The position numbers and the translations under genes are program-made. The notes beneath the pieces were generated by a model. The model ran no database searches and was not told the origin of the DNA. It worked only from the letters and a program-made list of their open reading frames with translations. From Streptomyces kronopolitis (lineage in GTDB: Bacteria > Actinomycetota > Actinomycetes > Streptomycetales > Streptomycetaceae), in contig NZ_BMND01000017.1 of assembly GCF_014646275.1 (NCBI RefSeq), positions 90,979 to 154,978 of the forward strand: 64,000 bases of DNA, read 5' to 3'. Shown here piece by piece: positions 8,522 through 16,035 of this stretch. Position 1 is the stretch's first letter; each line of letters begins with the position of its first letter.

Positions 8522-8892
8522 CCTGGGGGGCCTCCCCCCCCGGCCCCCCCACCCCTCCCTCCCCACCCCACCCCCACTCGTGTGTCCAGTGGCGGGCAGC
8601 ACGTCGTACCGTCCCGCGTTGGCCCGCGTTGGCTTGTGGTGGCCCGCGGCAGCCCACCACGGTGGGTTTACCGGGCGGTATCCCATCGGTGGCGGCCTCG
8701 CGTCTCAGGCCCTGTTGCGGCGGCGGCCTCACAGGCCGGTGCCCCCACCCCTCCGGCCAGTGCCCCCACCCCTCCGGTCGGTGCCCCCGCCCCTTGGTCG
8801 CCGGGCCATTCTGGTGGCTCCCCGCTCAGTGGTCCGACGCCCGGTACCGAAGCCGCCCCCTGGGCATCCCGACCACCGGCATCAGCCCTGGC
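8522..8892. repeat. Gene-free C-rich stretch with 21-bp tandem repeats
   Basis: No gene I can support. It begins with C-runs (8524-8575) and holds three copies of a 21-bp unit starting GTGCCCCC at 8739, 8760 and 8781. Open frames through it are Pro-rich low complexity. It separates the convergent TetR-like and M23 peptidase genes and shows no clear terminator hairpin. Confidence 0.5.
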
Positions 8893-9855
8893 CTACTCGC
8901 CCCCGCCTGCACGGCGCGCCCCGCCACCCCCGCTACTGGTGCTATCCGCCCTCGCCCGCACGCTTTCCTTGCCCCTGCCGCCCCTGCCGCCCCTGCCGCC
9001 CCTGCCGCCCCTGCCGCCCCTGCCGCCCCTGCCGCCCCTGCCGCCCGTGCCGCCCCTGTTCGCGGACCGTGTTGACGGGAGTCGGACGAGTGCCCAGAGG
9101 GCTGCGGCCGCGAGGCCGAGGGTGCCCAGGAGGGCGGCTGGGGTCGGTGTTGAGGGTCGGGCGTGAGCCGCTGGTTCGGGTGGTTCCGGGGGCCGGGGAC
9201 GATTGGCCGCTCCGTTGTCCAAGGGGACGGGGACTCCGAAGATCGGGAGCAGGCGTGATGGGCCGCCGAGGAGCATGCTGCGGGGGAGCAGTGACAGGGG
9301 GTTCAGGTAGGTCTTGCCCCGTCGCAGGCCCCAGTGGAGGCACGGGGCCCGGCAGTGGAACGGGCCGCGTTGGAGTACTGCGACCTTCTGACCTGCTGTG
9401 ACGTGCTGCCCTTTGCGGACCGTGGGGTCCACCGGTTCGTAGCTGGTGCGTAAGGGAGGGCGGCCCGAGTGGGACAGTTCGATGGTCAGGACGCCGCGGC
9501 CGGCCACCGTCCCCGCGAACGCCACCAGGCCAGGAGCGGCGGCCCGCACCTCGGCGCCGGCGGATGAGCCCAGGTCAACGCCGCGGTGCCCGGCTGCCCA
9601 GGGAGACGGAGGAGGATCCCAGCCGCGCAGCACCGAGGGCCGTATCCCCGCCGGTCCCGCCACAGGCCAGGCCCGGTCCTCGGCAGGGGGCTCAGCGCGG
9701 TGGCCGGCGGACGCGTTGCCGTCGCTCCGCCCGGCCGCTGCCGCGGCCCCGTGCTCCGCCGCCGGACCTGCCACCGGGGTGGCGGCAGCGGTGGTGAAGC
9801 CCGGGCCCAGGACGGCGAGTACCGCAGCCGCGGCCGGGGCCAGCAGCACTTCCAC
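8893..9855 (-). CDS. M23-family metallopeptidase, membrane-anchored
   Basis: A LytM-type cell-wall peptidase domain is clear: G-H-R-G-V-D-L-G (zinc-binding His and Asp), G-L-V-A-F-A-G-T-V-A-G-R-G, G-Q-H-V-T-A-G-Q-K-V-A and P-C-L-H-W-G-L-R-R-G, where Cys replaces the first His of the usual H-x-H. A hydrophobic segment lies at the N-terminus of the chosen start and another after the domain (A-A-L-L-G-T-L-G-L-A-A-A-A-L-W), followed by a Gly-Gly-Arg repeat tail. GTG 9855 lacks a ribosome site. The frame stays open to 10539 through a decapeptide repeat, so the true start is uncertain. The role is probably peptidoglycan remodelling. Confidence 0.75.
   Translation of the reverse strand: MEVLLAPAAAAVLAVLGPGFTTAAATPVAGPAAEHGAAAAAGRSDGNASAGHRAEPPAEDRAWPVAGPAGIRPSVLRGWDPPPSPWAAGHRGVDLGSSAGAEVRAAAPGLVAFAGTVAGRGVLTIELSHSGRPPLRTSYEPVDPTVRKGQHVTAGQKVAVLQRGPFHCRAPCLHWGLRRGKTYLNPLSLLPRSMLLGGPSRLLPIFGVPVPLDNGAANRPRPPEPPEPAAHARPSTPTPAALLGTLGLAAAALWALVRLPSTRSANRGGTGGRGGRGGRGGRGGRGGRGGRGGRGKESVRARADSTSSGGGGARRAGGGE
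8971..9058. repeat. 9-bp tandem repeat encoding Gly-Gly-Arg
   Basis: About nine or ten near-perfect copies of CTGCCGCCC. On the minus strand they encode a Gly-Gly-Arg run in the tail of the M23 peptidase, after its C-terminal hydrophobic segment. Such short units are prone to copy-number change by replication slippage. Confidence 0.9.
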
Positions 9856-9969
9856 GGCGCGGGCCGGGAAGAAACAGCTTGGGCCGTGAGCCGCCGGTTC
9901 CTCGGGTGGGACCGGAGGCCGAGGGTCCGGCAGCCGAGGGTCCGGCGCCCGGCCTCCCGGGGGCAGCGG

Positions 9970-10240
9970 GCCCGGCGCCCCGGCTCCCGGAGTTCCGAGA
10001 CCCGGCGCCCCGGCCCCTGGAATCCCGAGGCCCGGAGCCCAGGCCCCCGCAGACCGGAAGCCCGGCATCCCGACCCCCGGCGCCCCGGCTCCCGGAGTCC
10101 CGAGGCCCGGAGCCCAGGTCCCAGCGGACCGAAAGCCCGGCGCCCCGGCCACCCGAGTCTCGAGGCCGGGCGTCCAGGCCCTCGGACCCCCGAGACCAGG
10201 CGCCCACGCCCCCGCAGACCGGAAGCCCGGCACCCACAGC
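9970..10240. repeat. ~30-bp tandem repeat array upstream of the M23 peptidase
   Basis: Nine or so imperfect 30-bp units, for example beginning GGCGCCCCGGCTCCCGGAG at 9974. On the minus strand, in frame with the peptidase, they read as a decapeptide repeat of the type G-L-G-T-P-G-A-G-A-P and G-F-R-S-A-G-A-W-A-P. The array may therefore be a collagen-like N-terminal extension, or an untranslated minisatellite if the gene starts at 9855. Confidence 0.75.
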
Positions 10241-10448
10241 CCTCCCGCCCGGCCCCCTCGAGCCCGGCCCCTCCGGGCCGGGGCCACCCTCGCCCGTACC
10301 TCCCGCCCGAAGCCGCCCAAGGCGGAGAGCCCGCCGACCGGCCCGCATCGGAGCGGTGGGTATCGAAGTGGTGGATTTCGTCGGGTGTGTCGTCGCATGG
10401 GTCGACGGTGGCGCAGGGCGGGGAGGCGTGGGGATCTTGGGCCGGGGC

Positions 10449-10475
10449 TGTGGACGAGCGGGCGGTTGTGGACAA
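10449..10475 (-). promoter_or_regulatory. Pair of DnaA-box sequences upstream of rpsB
   Basis: TGTGGACAA at 10467-10475 is the exact reverse complement of the Streptomyces DnaA box TTGTCCACA, and TGTGGACGA at 10449-10457 differs at one base. Their starts are 18 bp apart, the same spacing as the pair at 3055-3081. The second box lies in the palindrome CGGTTGTGGACAACCG. The pair is about 65 bp upstream of the likely rpsB promoter. Confidence 0.5.
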
Positions 10476-10534
10476 CCGTGTCACCCGGTCGGGGCTCGAA
10501 AAGGTGCGTGTCGCCCGGTGCGTCGCCCGTCCCG

Positions 10535-10540
10535 TACACT
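10535..10540 (+). promoter_or_regulatory. Possible -10 box of the rpsB promoter
   Basis: TACACT at 10535-10540 fits the Streptomyces vegetative -10 consensus and would give an untranslated leader of about 190 bases before rpsB. No good -35 hexamer is visible, which is common for actinobacterial ribosomal promoters. It is the best candidate in the segment, not a proven site. Confidence 0.3.
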
Positions 10541-10737
10541 TCTGGTGGCGATCCGGGTCACCGGGTCGACTTCGCACGCCCCGCCGTCAGTGCACCAGTC
10601 CCGTTCGGGCAGCACGACGGCCGCGCTCCTCGGTCCTCGGACGGCTCCGCAAGGTGTCTTCCCGGCAGGCGCGTCGGGGCGTCAGGCACCGCGGCCGCCC
10701 GGCCGCAGTGAAACCGAGAACAACAAGGAGTACGGCC

Positions 10738-11658
10738 ATGGCCGTCGTCACGATGCGGGAGCTGCTGGAGAGCGGCGTCCACTTCGGGCACCAGACCCGC
10801 CGCTGGAACCCGAAGATGAAGCGCTTCATCTTCACCGAGCGCAACGGCATCTACATCATCGACCTGCTCCAGTCGCTGTCGTACATCGACCGCGCCTACG
10901 AGTTCGTCAAGGAGACCGTCGCCCACGGCGGCTCGGTCATGTTCGTCGGCACGAAGAAGCAGGCCCAGGAGGCCATTGCCGAGCAGGCGACCCGCGTGGG
11001 CATGCCCTACGTGAACCAGCGCTGGCTCGGCGGCATGCTGACCAACTTCTCGACCGTCTACAAGCGCCTGCAGCGCCTGAAGGAGCTCGAGCAGATCGAC
11101 TTCGAGGATGTGGCCGCCTCCGGCCTCACCAAGAAGGAGCTCCTGGTCCTCTCGCGTGAGAAGGCCAAGCTGGAGAAGACCCTCGGTGGTATCCGCGAGA
11201 TGCAGAAGGTGCCCAGCGCCGTCTGGATCGTGGACACCAAGAAGGAGCACATCGCCGTCGGCGAGGCGCGCAAGCTCAACATCCCGGTCGTCGCGATCCT
11301 CGACACCAACTGCGACCCGGACGAGGTCGACTACAAGATCCCGGGCAACGACGACGCGATCCGCTCCGTCACCCTGCTCACCCGCGTGATCGCCGACGCC
11401 GTCGCCGAGGGCCTCATCGCCCGCTCCGGTGCCGCCACCGGCGACCAGAAGCCCGGCGAGAAGACCGCTGCCGCCGAGCCGCTGGCCGAGTGGGAGCGCG
11501 ACCTGCTCGAGGGCGAGAAGAAGGCTGACGACGAGGCCCCCAAGGCCGAGGACAAGCCCGCCGAGGCCCCCGTCGCCGAGGCCCCCGTCGCCGAGGCCCC
11601 CGCCGAGGCCGAGGCTGAGAAGCCGGCCGACGCCGAGAAGCCGGCCGAGCAGGCCTGA
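10738..11658 (+). CDS. rpsB: 30S ribosomal protein S2
   Basis: Ribosomal protein S2 of 306 aa, assembled late into the small subunit near S1 and mRNA. Signatures include G-V-H-F-G-H-Q-T-R-R-W-N-P-K-M, F-V-G-T-K-K-Q-A and N-Q-R-W-L-G-G-M-L-T-N. After residue ~235 an acidic, Ala/Glu/Lys/Pro-rich tail with A-P-V-A-E repeats extends the protein beyond the ~240 aa of most bacteria, which is normal in actinobacteria. ATG 10738 follows AAGGAG (10725-10730) at seven bases. tsf follows after a strong hairpin, so the two genes may be separated by partial termination. Confidence 0.98.
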   Translation: MAVVTMRELLESGVHFGHQTRRWNPKMKRFIFTERNGIYIIDLLQSLSYIDRAYEFVKETVAHGGSVMFVGTKKQAQEAIAEQATRVGMPYVNQRWLGGMLTNFSTVYKRLQRLKELEQIDFEDVAASGLTKKELLVLSREKAKLEKTLGGIREMQKVPSAVWIVDTKKEHIAVGEARKLNIPVVAILDTNCDPDEVDYKIPGNDDAIRSVTLLTRVIADAVAEGLIARSGAATGDQKPGEKTAAAEPLAEWERDLLEGEKKADDEAPKAEDKPAEAPVAEAPVAEAPAEAEAEKPADAEKPAEQA

Positions 11659-11677
11659 CCCGCAGTAACCGGCTGAT

Positions 11678-11717
11678 GACGGCGGGGGAGGGCGCCACCG
11701 GCGCCGCCCCCGCCGTC
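11678..11717 (+). terminator. Hairpin between rpsB and tsf
   Basis: GACGGCGGGGG (11678-11688) pairs perfectly with CCCCCGCCGTC (11707-11717), and the top of the loop can add GCGCC/GGCGC pairs. There is no U-tract. In this position it probably attenuates read-through from rpsB into tsf or stabilises the rpsB 3' end. Confidence 0.65.
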
Positions 11718-11766
11718 CACCCGTAGATCTTTCGACTTCGAGATTTCGAGAAGAGATTCACAGACC

Positions 11767-12603
11767 ATGGCGAACTACACCGCCGCTGACGTCAAGAAGC
11801 TCCGCGAGCTCACCGGCGCCGGCATGATGGACTGCAAGAAGGCCCTGGACGAGGCCGACGGCAACGTCGACAAGGCCGTGGAGATCGTGCGCGTCAAGGG
11901 CCAGAAGGGCGTCGCCAAGCGCGAGAGCCGTACGGCCGAGAACGGTGCCGTCGTCTCCGTGATCGCCGACGACGCGTCCGCGGGCGTGCTGCTCGAGCTG
12001 AAGTGCGAGACGGACTTCGTCGCCAAGGGTGACAAGTTCCAGGCCGTCGCCAACGCGCTCGTCGCGCACGTCGCCGCCACCAAGCCCGCCGACCTGGAGA
12101 GCCTGCTCGCCTCCGAGATCGAGGCCGGCAAGACCGTCCAGGCGTACGTCGACGAGGCCAACGCCAACCTCGGCGAGAAGATCGTCCTGGACCGCTTCGC
12201 GCAGTTCTCCGACGGCTACGTCGCGGCGTACATGCACCGCACCATGCCCGACCTCCCGCCGCAGGTCGGCGTCCTGGTCGAGCTGGACAAGGAGAACGCC
12301 GAGGTCGCGAAGGACATCGCGCAGCACATCGCCGCGTTCGCGCCGAAGTTCCTCTCCAAGGACGACATTCCGGCCGATGTGGTCGAGAACGAGCGTCGTG
12401 TCGCCGAGGCCACCGCGAAGGAGGAGGGCAAGCCCGAGGCCGCCCTCCCGAAGATCGTCGAGGGTCGCGTCAACGGCTTCTTCAAGGAGAACACGCTGCT
12501 GGCGCAGCCGTTCGCCAAGGACAACAAGAAGACCGTCCAGAAGGTTCTGGACGAGGCCGGTGTCACGCTGAAGCGCTTCACGCGCATCCGCGTCGGCGCC
12601 TGA
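11767..12603 (+). CDS. tsf: Elongation factor Ts
   Basis: EF-Ts of 278 aa, the guanine-nucleotide exchange factor for EF-Tu. The N-terminal UBA-like domain has L-R-E-L-T-G-A-G-M-M-D-C-K-K-A-L, and the core carries E-L-K-C-E-T-D-F-V-A-K and Y-M-H-R-T-M-P-D-L-P-P-Q-V-G-V-L-V-E-L. Both are family signatures, and the length is normal. ATG 11767 lies behind an AGAAGAG-like ribosome site. Lys codons are nearly all AAG and GC3 is extreme, as expected for a highly expressed Streptomyces gene. Confidence 0.98.
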   Translation: MANYTAADVKKLRELTGAGMMDCKKALDEADGNVDKAVEIVRVKGQKGVAKRESRTAENGAVVSVIADDASAGVLLELKCETDFVAKGDKFQAVANALVAHVAATKPADLESLLASEIEAGKTVQAYVDEANANLGEKIVLDRFAQFSDGYVAAYMHRTMPDLPPQVGVLVELDKENAEVAKDIAQHIAAFAPKFLSKDDIPADVVENERRVAEATAKEEGKPEAALPKIVEGRVNGFFKENTLLAQPFAKDNKKTVQKVLDEAGVTLKRFTRIRVGA

Positions 12604-12692
12604 GCCTGTCGCGAAGGCAGCGAATGACCTGCGACCCCGCTAGGGTCGTACGCAGTCGGCCGCTCAACGGCCGACCGCAGATGTGACGAGGA

Positions 12693-12737
12693 GGCCATTG
12701 CCGCAGAGGGATCTGGACCAGACCCACGGCAATGGCC
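12693..12737 (+). terminator. Terminator hairpin between tsf and pyrH
   Basis: GGCCATTGCCG (12693-12703) pairs perfectly with CGGCAATGGCC (12727-12737) and is followed by TTCTTC. The loop contains a smaller TCTGG/CCAGA hairpin. Two further hairpins precede it (stem CGACCC/GGGTCG at about 12632-12647, GTCGGCCG/CGGCCGAC at 12655-12675), so the tsf-pyrH spacer is highly structured. Confidence 0.7.
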
Positions 12738-12765
12738 TTCTTCGTATGTGCACGAGGAGAGCTCA

Positions 12766-13536
12766 ATGATTCACGGTGCCGACGGCGCGCACTCCGACCA
12801 TGCCGGTCACGGCGGCCGGCAACGCTTCCTGCTGAAGCTGTCCGGCGAGGCGTTCGCCGGCGGCGGCGGACTGGGCGTCGACCCCGACGTCGTGCACGCG
12901 ATGGCCCGCGAGATCGCCGCCGTGGTGCGCGAGGGATACGAGATCGCCGTCGTGATCGGCGGCGGCAACTTCTTCCGCGGCGCGGAACTCCAGCAGCGCG
13001 GCATGGACCGGGCACGCTCTGACTACATGGGCATGCTCGGCACCGTCATGAACTGTCTGGCCCTCCAGGACTTCCTGGAGAAGGAAGGCATCGACTCCCG
13101 CGTCCAGACGGCCATCACCATGGGCCAGGTCGCCGAGCCGTACATCCCGCTGCGCGCGGTGCGCCACCTGGAGAAGGGCCGGGTCGTCATCTTCGGCGCC
13201 GGCATGGGCATGCCGTACTTCTCCACCGACACCACCGCCGCCCAGCGCGCCCTGGAGATCGACGCCGAGGCCATGCTGATGGGCAAGAACGGCGTGGACG
13301 GGGTCTACGACTCCGACCCCAAGAAGAACCCGGACGCGGTCAAGTTCGACGCGCTCGAATACGGCGAGGTCATCACCCGCGACCTGAAGATCGCCGACGC
13401 CACCGCCATCACCCTGTGCCGGGACAACAAGCTCCCGATCCTCGTGTTCGAACTGCTCGCCGAGGGCAACATCGCGCGTGCGGTGAAGGGTGAGAAGATC
13501 GGCACGCTCGTCAGCGATCAGGGCACCCGGGCCTGA
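12766..13536 (+). CDS. pyrH: UMP kinase
   Basis: Bacterial UMP kinase of 256 aa (amino-acid-kinase fold), converting UMP to UDP. Signatures: L-L-K-L-S-G-E-A-F near the N-terminus, V-I-G-G-G-N-F-F-R-G, G-A-G-M-G-M-P-Y-F-S-T-D-T and N-G-V-D-G-V-Y-D-S-D-P. The start ATG 12766 has GAGGAG (12754-12759) six bases upstream and is preferred to GTG 12748. About 18 residues rich in His and Gly precede the kinase fold. The order rpsB-tsf-pyrH-frr is conserved across bacteria. Confidence 0.97.
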   Translation: MIHGADGAHSDHAGHGGRQRFLLKLSGEAFAGGGGLGVDPDVVHAMAREIAAVVREGYEIAVVIGGGNFFRGAELQQRGMDRARSDYMGMLGTVMNCLALQDFLEKEGIDSRVQTAITMGQVAEPYIPLRAVRHLEKGRVVIFGAGMGMPYFSTDTTAAQRALEIDAEAMLMGKNGVDGVYDSDPKKNPDAVKFDALEYGEVITRDLKIADATAITLCRDNKLPILVFELLAEGNIARAVKGEKIGTLVSDQGTRA

Positions 13537-13711
13537 CGGCCCCAACTGCCGTGGTTCCGTACGGGCATCGGCCGGTACGGGCGGCAACTCCCGGCCCGGG
13601 GCAGACCCCGGTACGGGGATGGACAACGGCCTGCCGGTCGGACACCGTGCAGGAGAAGACGTGCGGCAGGGGCGAGGCTCTGCTTCTTACCGAAAAGACC
13701 AGGAGCAAGTG

Positions 13712-14269
13712 GTGATCGAAGAGATCCTCCTCGAGGCCGAGGAGAAGATGGAGAAGGCCGTCGTGGTCGCCAAGGAGGACTTCGCCGCGATTCGCACAGG
13801 GCGTGCGCACCCGGCGATGTTCAACAAGATCGTGGCCGACTACTACGGCGCCATGACGCCGATCAACCAGCTGGCGTCGTTCTCGGTGCCCGAGCCGCGG
13901 ATGGCCGTGGTGACCCCGTTCGACAAGAGCGCGCTGCGCAACATCGAGCAGGCGATCCGCGACTCCGACCTCGGCGTCAACCCGAGCAACGACGGCAACA
14001 TCATCCGGGTGACCTTCCCGGAGCTGACCGAGGAGCGCCGCAAGGAGTTCATCAAGGTCGCCAAGAACAAGGGCGAGGACGCGAAGATCTCGATCCGCAG
14101 CGTGCGCCGCAAGGCCAAGGAGACCCTCGACAAGCTCGTCAAGGACAAGGAGTCCGGCGAGGACGAGGTGCGCCGCGCCGAGAAGGAGCTCGACGACACC
14201 ACCGCGAAGTACGTCGCGCAGGTGGACGAGCTCCTCAAGCACAAGGAATCCGAGCTCCTCGAGGTCTGA
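13712..14269 (+). CDS. frr: Ribosome recycling factor
   Basis: Ribosome recycling factor of 185 aa, which with EF-G splits post-termination ribosomes. The length equals the usual ~185 aa. Signatures: F-A-A-I-R-T-G-R-A-H-P, Y-Y-G-A-M-T-P-I-N-Q-L-A and F-P-E-L-T-E-E-R-R-K-E. GTG 13712 has AGGAG (13701-13705) six bases upstream. A GTG one codon earlier is possible but too close to the ribosome site. Its TGA overlaps the ATG of cdsA (TGATG), so cdsA is translationally coupled. Confidence 0.97.
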   Translation: MIEEILLEAEEKMEKAVVVAKEDFAAIRTGRAHPAMFNKIVADYYGAMTPINQLASFSVPEPRMAVVTPFDKSALRNIEQAIRDSDLGVNPSNDGNIIRVTFPELTEERRKEFIKVAKNKGEDAKISIRSVRRKAKETLDKLVKDKESGEDEVRRAEKELDDTTAKYVAQVDELLKHKESELLEV

Positions 14270-15435
14270 TGAACGAGTCTTCCTGGGGGGCCCCGCCCGG
14301 CGCCGGTCAATGGGGACCACCCGACCACGCACCGGCCTCCTCGCTTCGCGGGGTGGCGCCCCCCGTCCCGGCGGGTCCCGTGTACGACTGGGGCGACGCG
14401 GCGCAGACTCGGCCCATGCCCGTTGTGCCCGGGCCAGGCGGACACCAGGACGACAACCGGGAACATCGGGATATCCGGGAAAACCGGGATCACCTGGACG
14501 ACCGGGGGGCTGCTCGCCTGAGCGGCCCCCTGTTCCGCGACGAAAAGCCGCAGGAGCCCATGCCCACCTCTCGTTCCGGGTCCGACAGCGCGCCGGACCC
14601 AGAGAAGCCGAAGAAGAAGAGCGCGGGCCGCAACCTCCGTGCCGCGATAGGGGTCGGCGTCGGGCTCGGCGTGATCATCGTTGCGTCGCTCTTCGTCTAC
14701 AAGCCCGTCTTCATCGGCGTGATAGCGATCGCCGTGGTCGTGGGCCTGTGGGAACTGACCTCGCGGCTGGCCGAGCGCAAGGACATCAAGGTGCCGCTGG
14801 TGCCGCTCGCGGTCGGCGGCACCGCCATGGTCGTCGCGGGGTACGTCCGCGGTGCCGAGGGCGCCTGGGTGGCGATGGCGCTCACCGCGCTCGCCGTCCT
14901 CGTCTGGCGGATGACCGAGGTGCCCGAGAACTACCTGCGGGACGTCACCGCCGGGGTCTTCGCCGCGTTCTACGTGCCGTTCCTCGCGACGTTCGTGGCG
15001 CTGATGCTCGCGGCCGAGGCGGACGGGCCGCAGCGGGTGCTGACCTTCCTGCTGCTGACGGTCGTCAGCGACACCGGCGCGTACGCGGTCGGCTGGCGCT
15101 TCGGCAAGACCAAGCTCGCCCCGCGCATCAGCCCCGGCAAGACCCGCGAGGGCCTCGTCGGCGCGGTGCTCTTCGCGATGGTGGCCGGCGCGCTGTGCAT
15201 GGAGTTCCTGATCGCGCACGGCGCCTGGTGGCAGGGCCTGCTGCTCGGCCTCGCGGTCGCGGCCAGCGCCACCCTCGGCGACCTCGGCGAGTCCATGATC
15301 AAGCGGGACCTCGGCATCAAGGACATGGGCACCCTGCTGCCCGGTCACGGCGGCATCATGGACCGCCTCGACTCCCTGCTGCCGACCGCGCCGGTCGTCT
15401 GGCTGCTGTTCGTGGTGTTCGTGGGGTCCGGCTGA
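14269..15435 (+). CDS. cdsA: Phosphatidate cytidylyltransferase (CDP-diglyceride synthase)
   Basis: A 388-aa integral membrane enzyme that makes CDP-diacylglycerol from CTP and phosphatidic acid, the branch point of phospholipid synthesis. The C-terminal family signature L-P-G-H-G-G-I-M-D-R-L-D-S starts near residue 357, and S-D-T-G-A-Y-A-V-G-W and S-P-G-K-T-R-E-G are present. Several membrane segments start at about residue 125. The first ~120 residues are a hydrophilic Pro/Arg/Asp-rich cytosolic extension with a D-N-R-E-H-R-D-I-R-E-N-R-D-H repeat-like part. ATG 14269 overlaps the frr stop. Confidence 0.96.
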   Translation: MNESSWGAPPGAGQWGPPDHAPASSLRGVAPPVPAGPVYDWGDAAQTRPMPVVPGPGGHQDDNREHRDIRENRDHLDDRGAARLSGPLFRDEKPQEPMPTSRSGSDSAPDPEKPKKKSAGRNLRAAIGVGVGLGVIIVASLFVYKPVFIGVIAIAVVVGLWELTSRLAERKDIKVPLVPLAVGGTAMVVAGYVRGAEGAWVAMALTALAVLVWRMTEVPENYLRDVTAGVFAAFYVPFLATFVALMLAAEADGPQRVLTFLLLTVVSDTGAYAVGWRFGKTKLAPRISPGKTREGLVGAVLFAMVAGALCMEFLIAHGAWWQGLLLGLAVAASATLGDLGESMIKRDLGIKDMGTLLPGHGGIMDRLDSLLPTAPVVWLLFVVFVGSG

Positions 15436-15451
15436 CGCACGGGACGGTGTG

Positions 15452-15489
15452 GCGGGGGCGGGCCGGGTCTTCCGGTCCGCCCCCGCTTT
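15452..15489 (+). terminator. Terminator after cdsA
   Basis: GCGGGGGCGG (15452-15461) pairs perfectly with CCGCCCCCGC (15477-15486), followed by TTT, 16 bases after the cdsA stop. It closes the rpsB-to-cdsA block. Confidence 0.75.
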
Positions 15490-15708
15490 GTCGTGTGCAG
15501 GGGCGGGGCGTGCGGGCAGGTGGGCGTCCGGTGATGCCGGGCGGGGCGCCGGGGTTTGGGTGTGCCGCCGCCCTCAGCCCTCCGGAGCCCTCCCCAGCCC
15601 TTCGGAAAAGTCATACCGGTCCCGGGGCGTCACGGCATAAAGTGGACATCACCCTCCGAAGCCGTTCGGCGGCTTCGGCGCACCCCGCGACCCGGACAAG
15701 GAGGTGGC

Positions 15709-15747
15709 GTGATCAAGAAGCGCTCTACCGCTGCAGGTGCTGCCTGA
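15709..15747 (+). CDS. Possible 12-codon mini-ORF with an exceptional ribosome site
   Basis: GTG ATC AAG AAG ... GCC TGA reads M-I-K-K-R-S-T-A-A-G-A-A. It is preceded by AAGGAGGTG (15698-15706), one of the best Shine-Dalgarno matches in the window, after a CCGAAGCCG/CGGCTTCGG hairpin at 15656-15678. It could be a leader peptide, the beginning of a broken gene, or chance. A second short frame (GTG 15814 to TGA 15882) also has a GGGGAGG in front. I recognise no family. Confidence 0.3.
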   Translation: MIKKRSTAAGAA

Positions 15748-15971
15748 CGGGGGACGGCGCCGACGTCAGTGAGGCTGGACCGACACCTACCGGCGGCACG
15801 TGGGGAGGCCCGCGTGACAGTGACCGGGACAAACCGACAAACCCGGTCGTGGTCCGGATTCAGGGATGTGAGCACGCCCTGATGAAGCTGGAGCCGGAAG
15901 TAATCGCCCGCACGGGAAGCGAGCGGTGAACCGCGTCCCTCACCAGCCGAGCCTGAGACCCCTTCATGGGG
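15742..15971 (+). ncRNA. Hairpin-rich non-coding stretch upstream of the RNHCP gene (candidate leader RNA)
   Basis: Within the 600 gene-free bases between cdsA and the RNHCP gene, this part folds into a run of local stems: GCCTGAC/GTCA..GGC (15742-15775), GACCGGG/CCCGGTC (15822-15848), CCCG/CGGG (15907-15916), GCGG-TGAA-CCGC (15923-15934) and CCCC/GGGG (15959-15971). An outer AGGGA/TCCCT pair (15862-15866 with 15936-15940) encloses two of them. No long frame has family similarity that I recognise. It could be an untranslated leader or a small RNA. I cannot match it to a known RNA family. Confidence 0.3.
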
Positions 15972-16035
15972 GAGAGCCAACGGAACCCTGCGCCTCCGAG
16001 TTGAAGATCCCTTCGACTCGCCGAGGAGCAGCACC

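Noticed and set aside
8582..9166. Plus-strand frame with A-P-T-P-P and L-P-P repeats
   Set aside because: It runs opposite the M23 peptidase tail, has no ribosome site and consists almost only of translated tandem repeats.
8739..10240. Tandem repeats considered as a CRISPR array
   Set aside because: Units are contiguous or degenerate without unique spacers, and no cas gene is present.
15742..16020. Group II intron remnant
   Set aside because: No typical 5' end, domain V or reverse-transcriptase sequence could be found; only generic stems are present.
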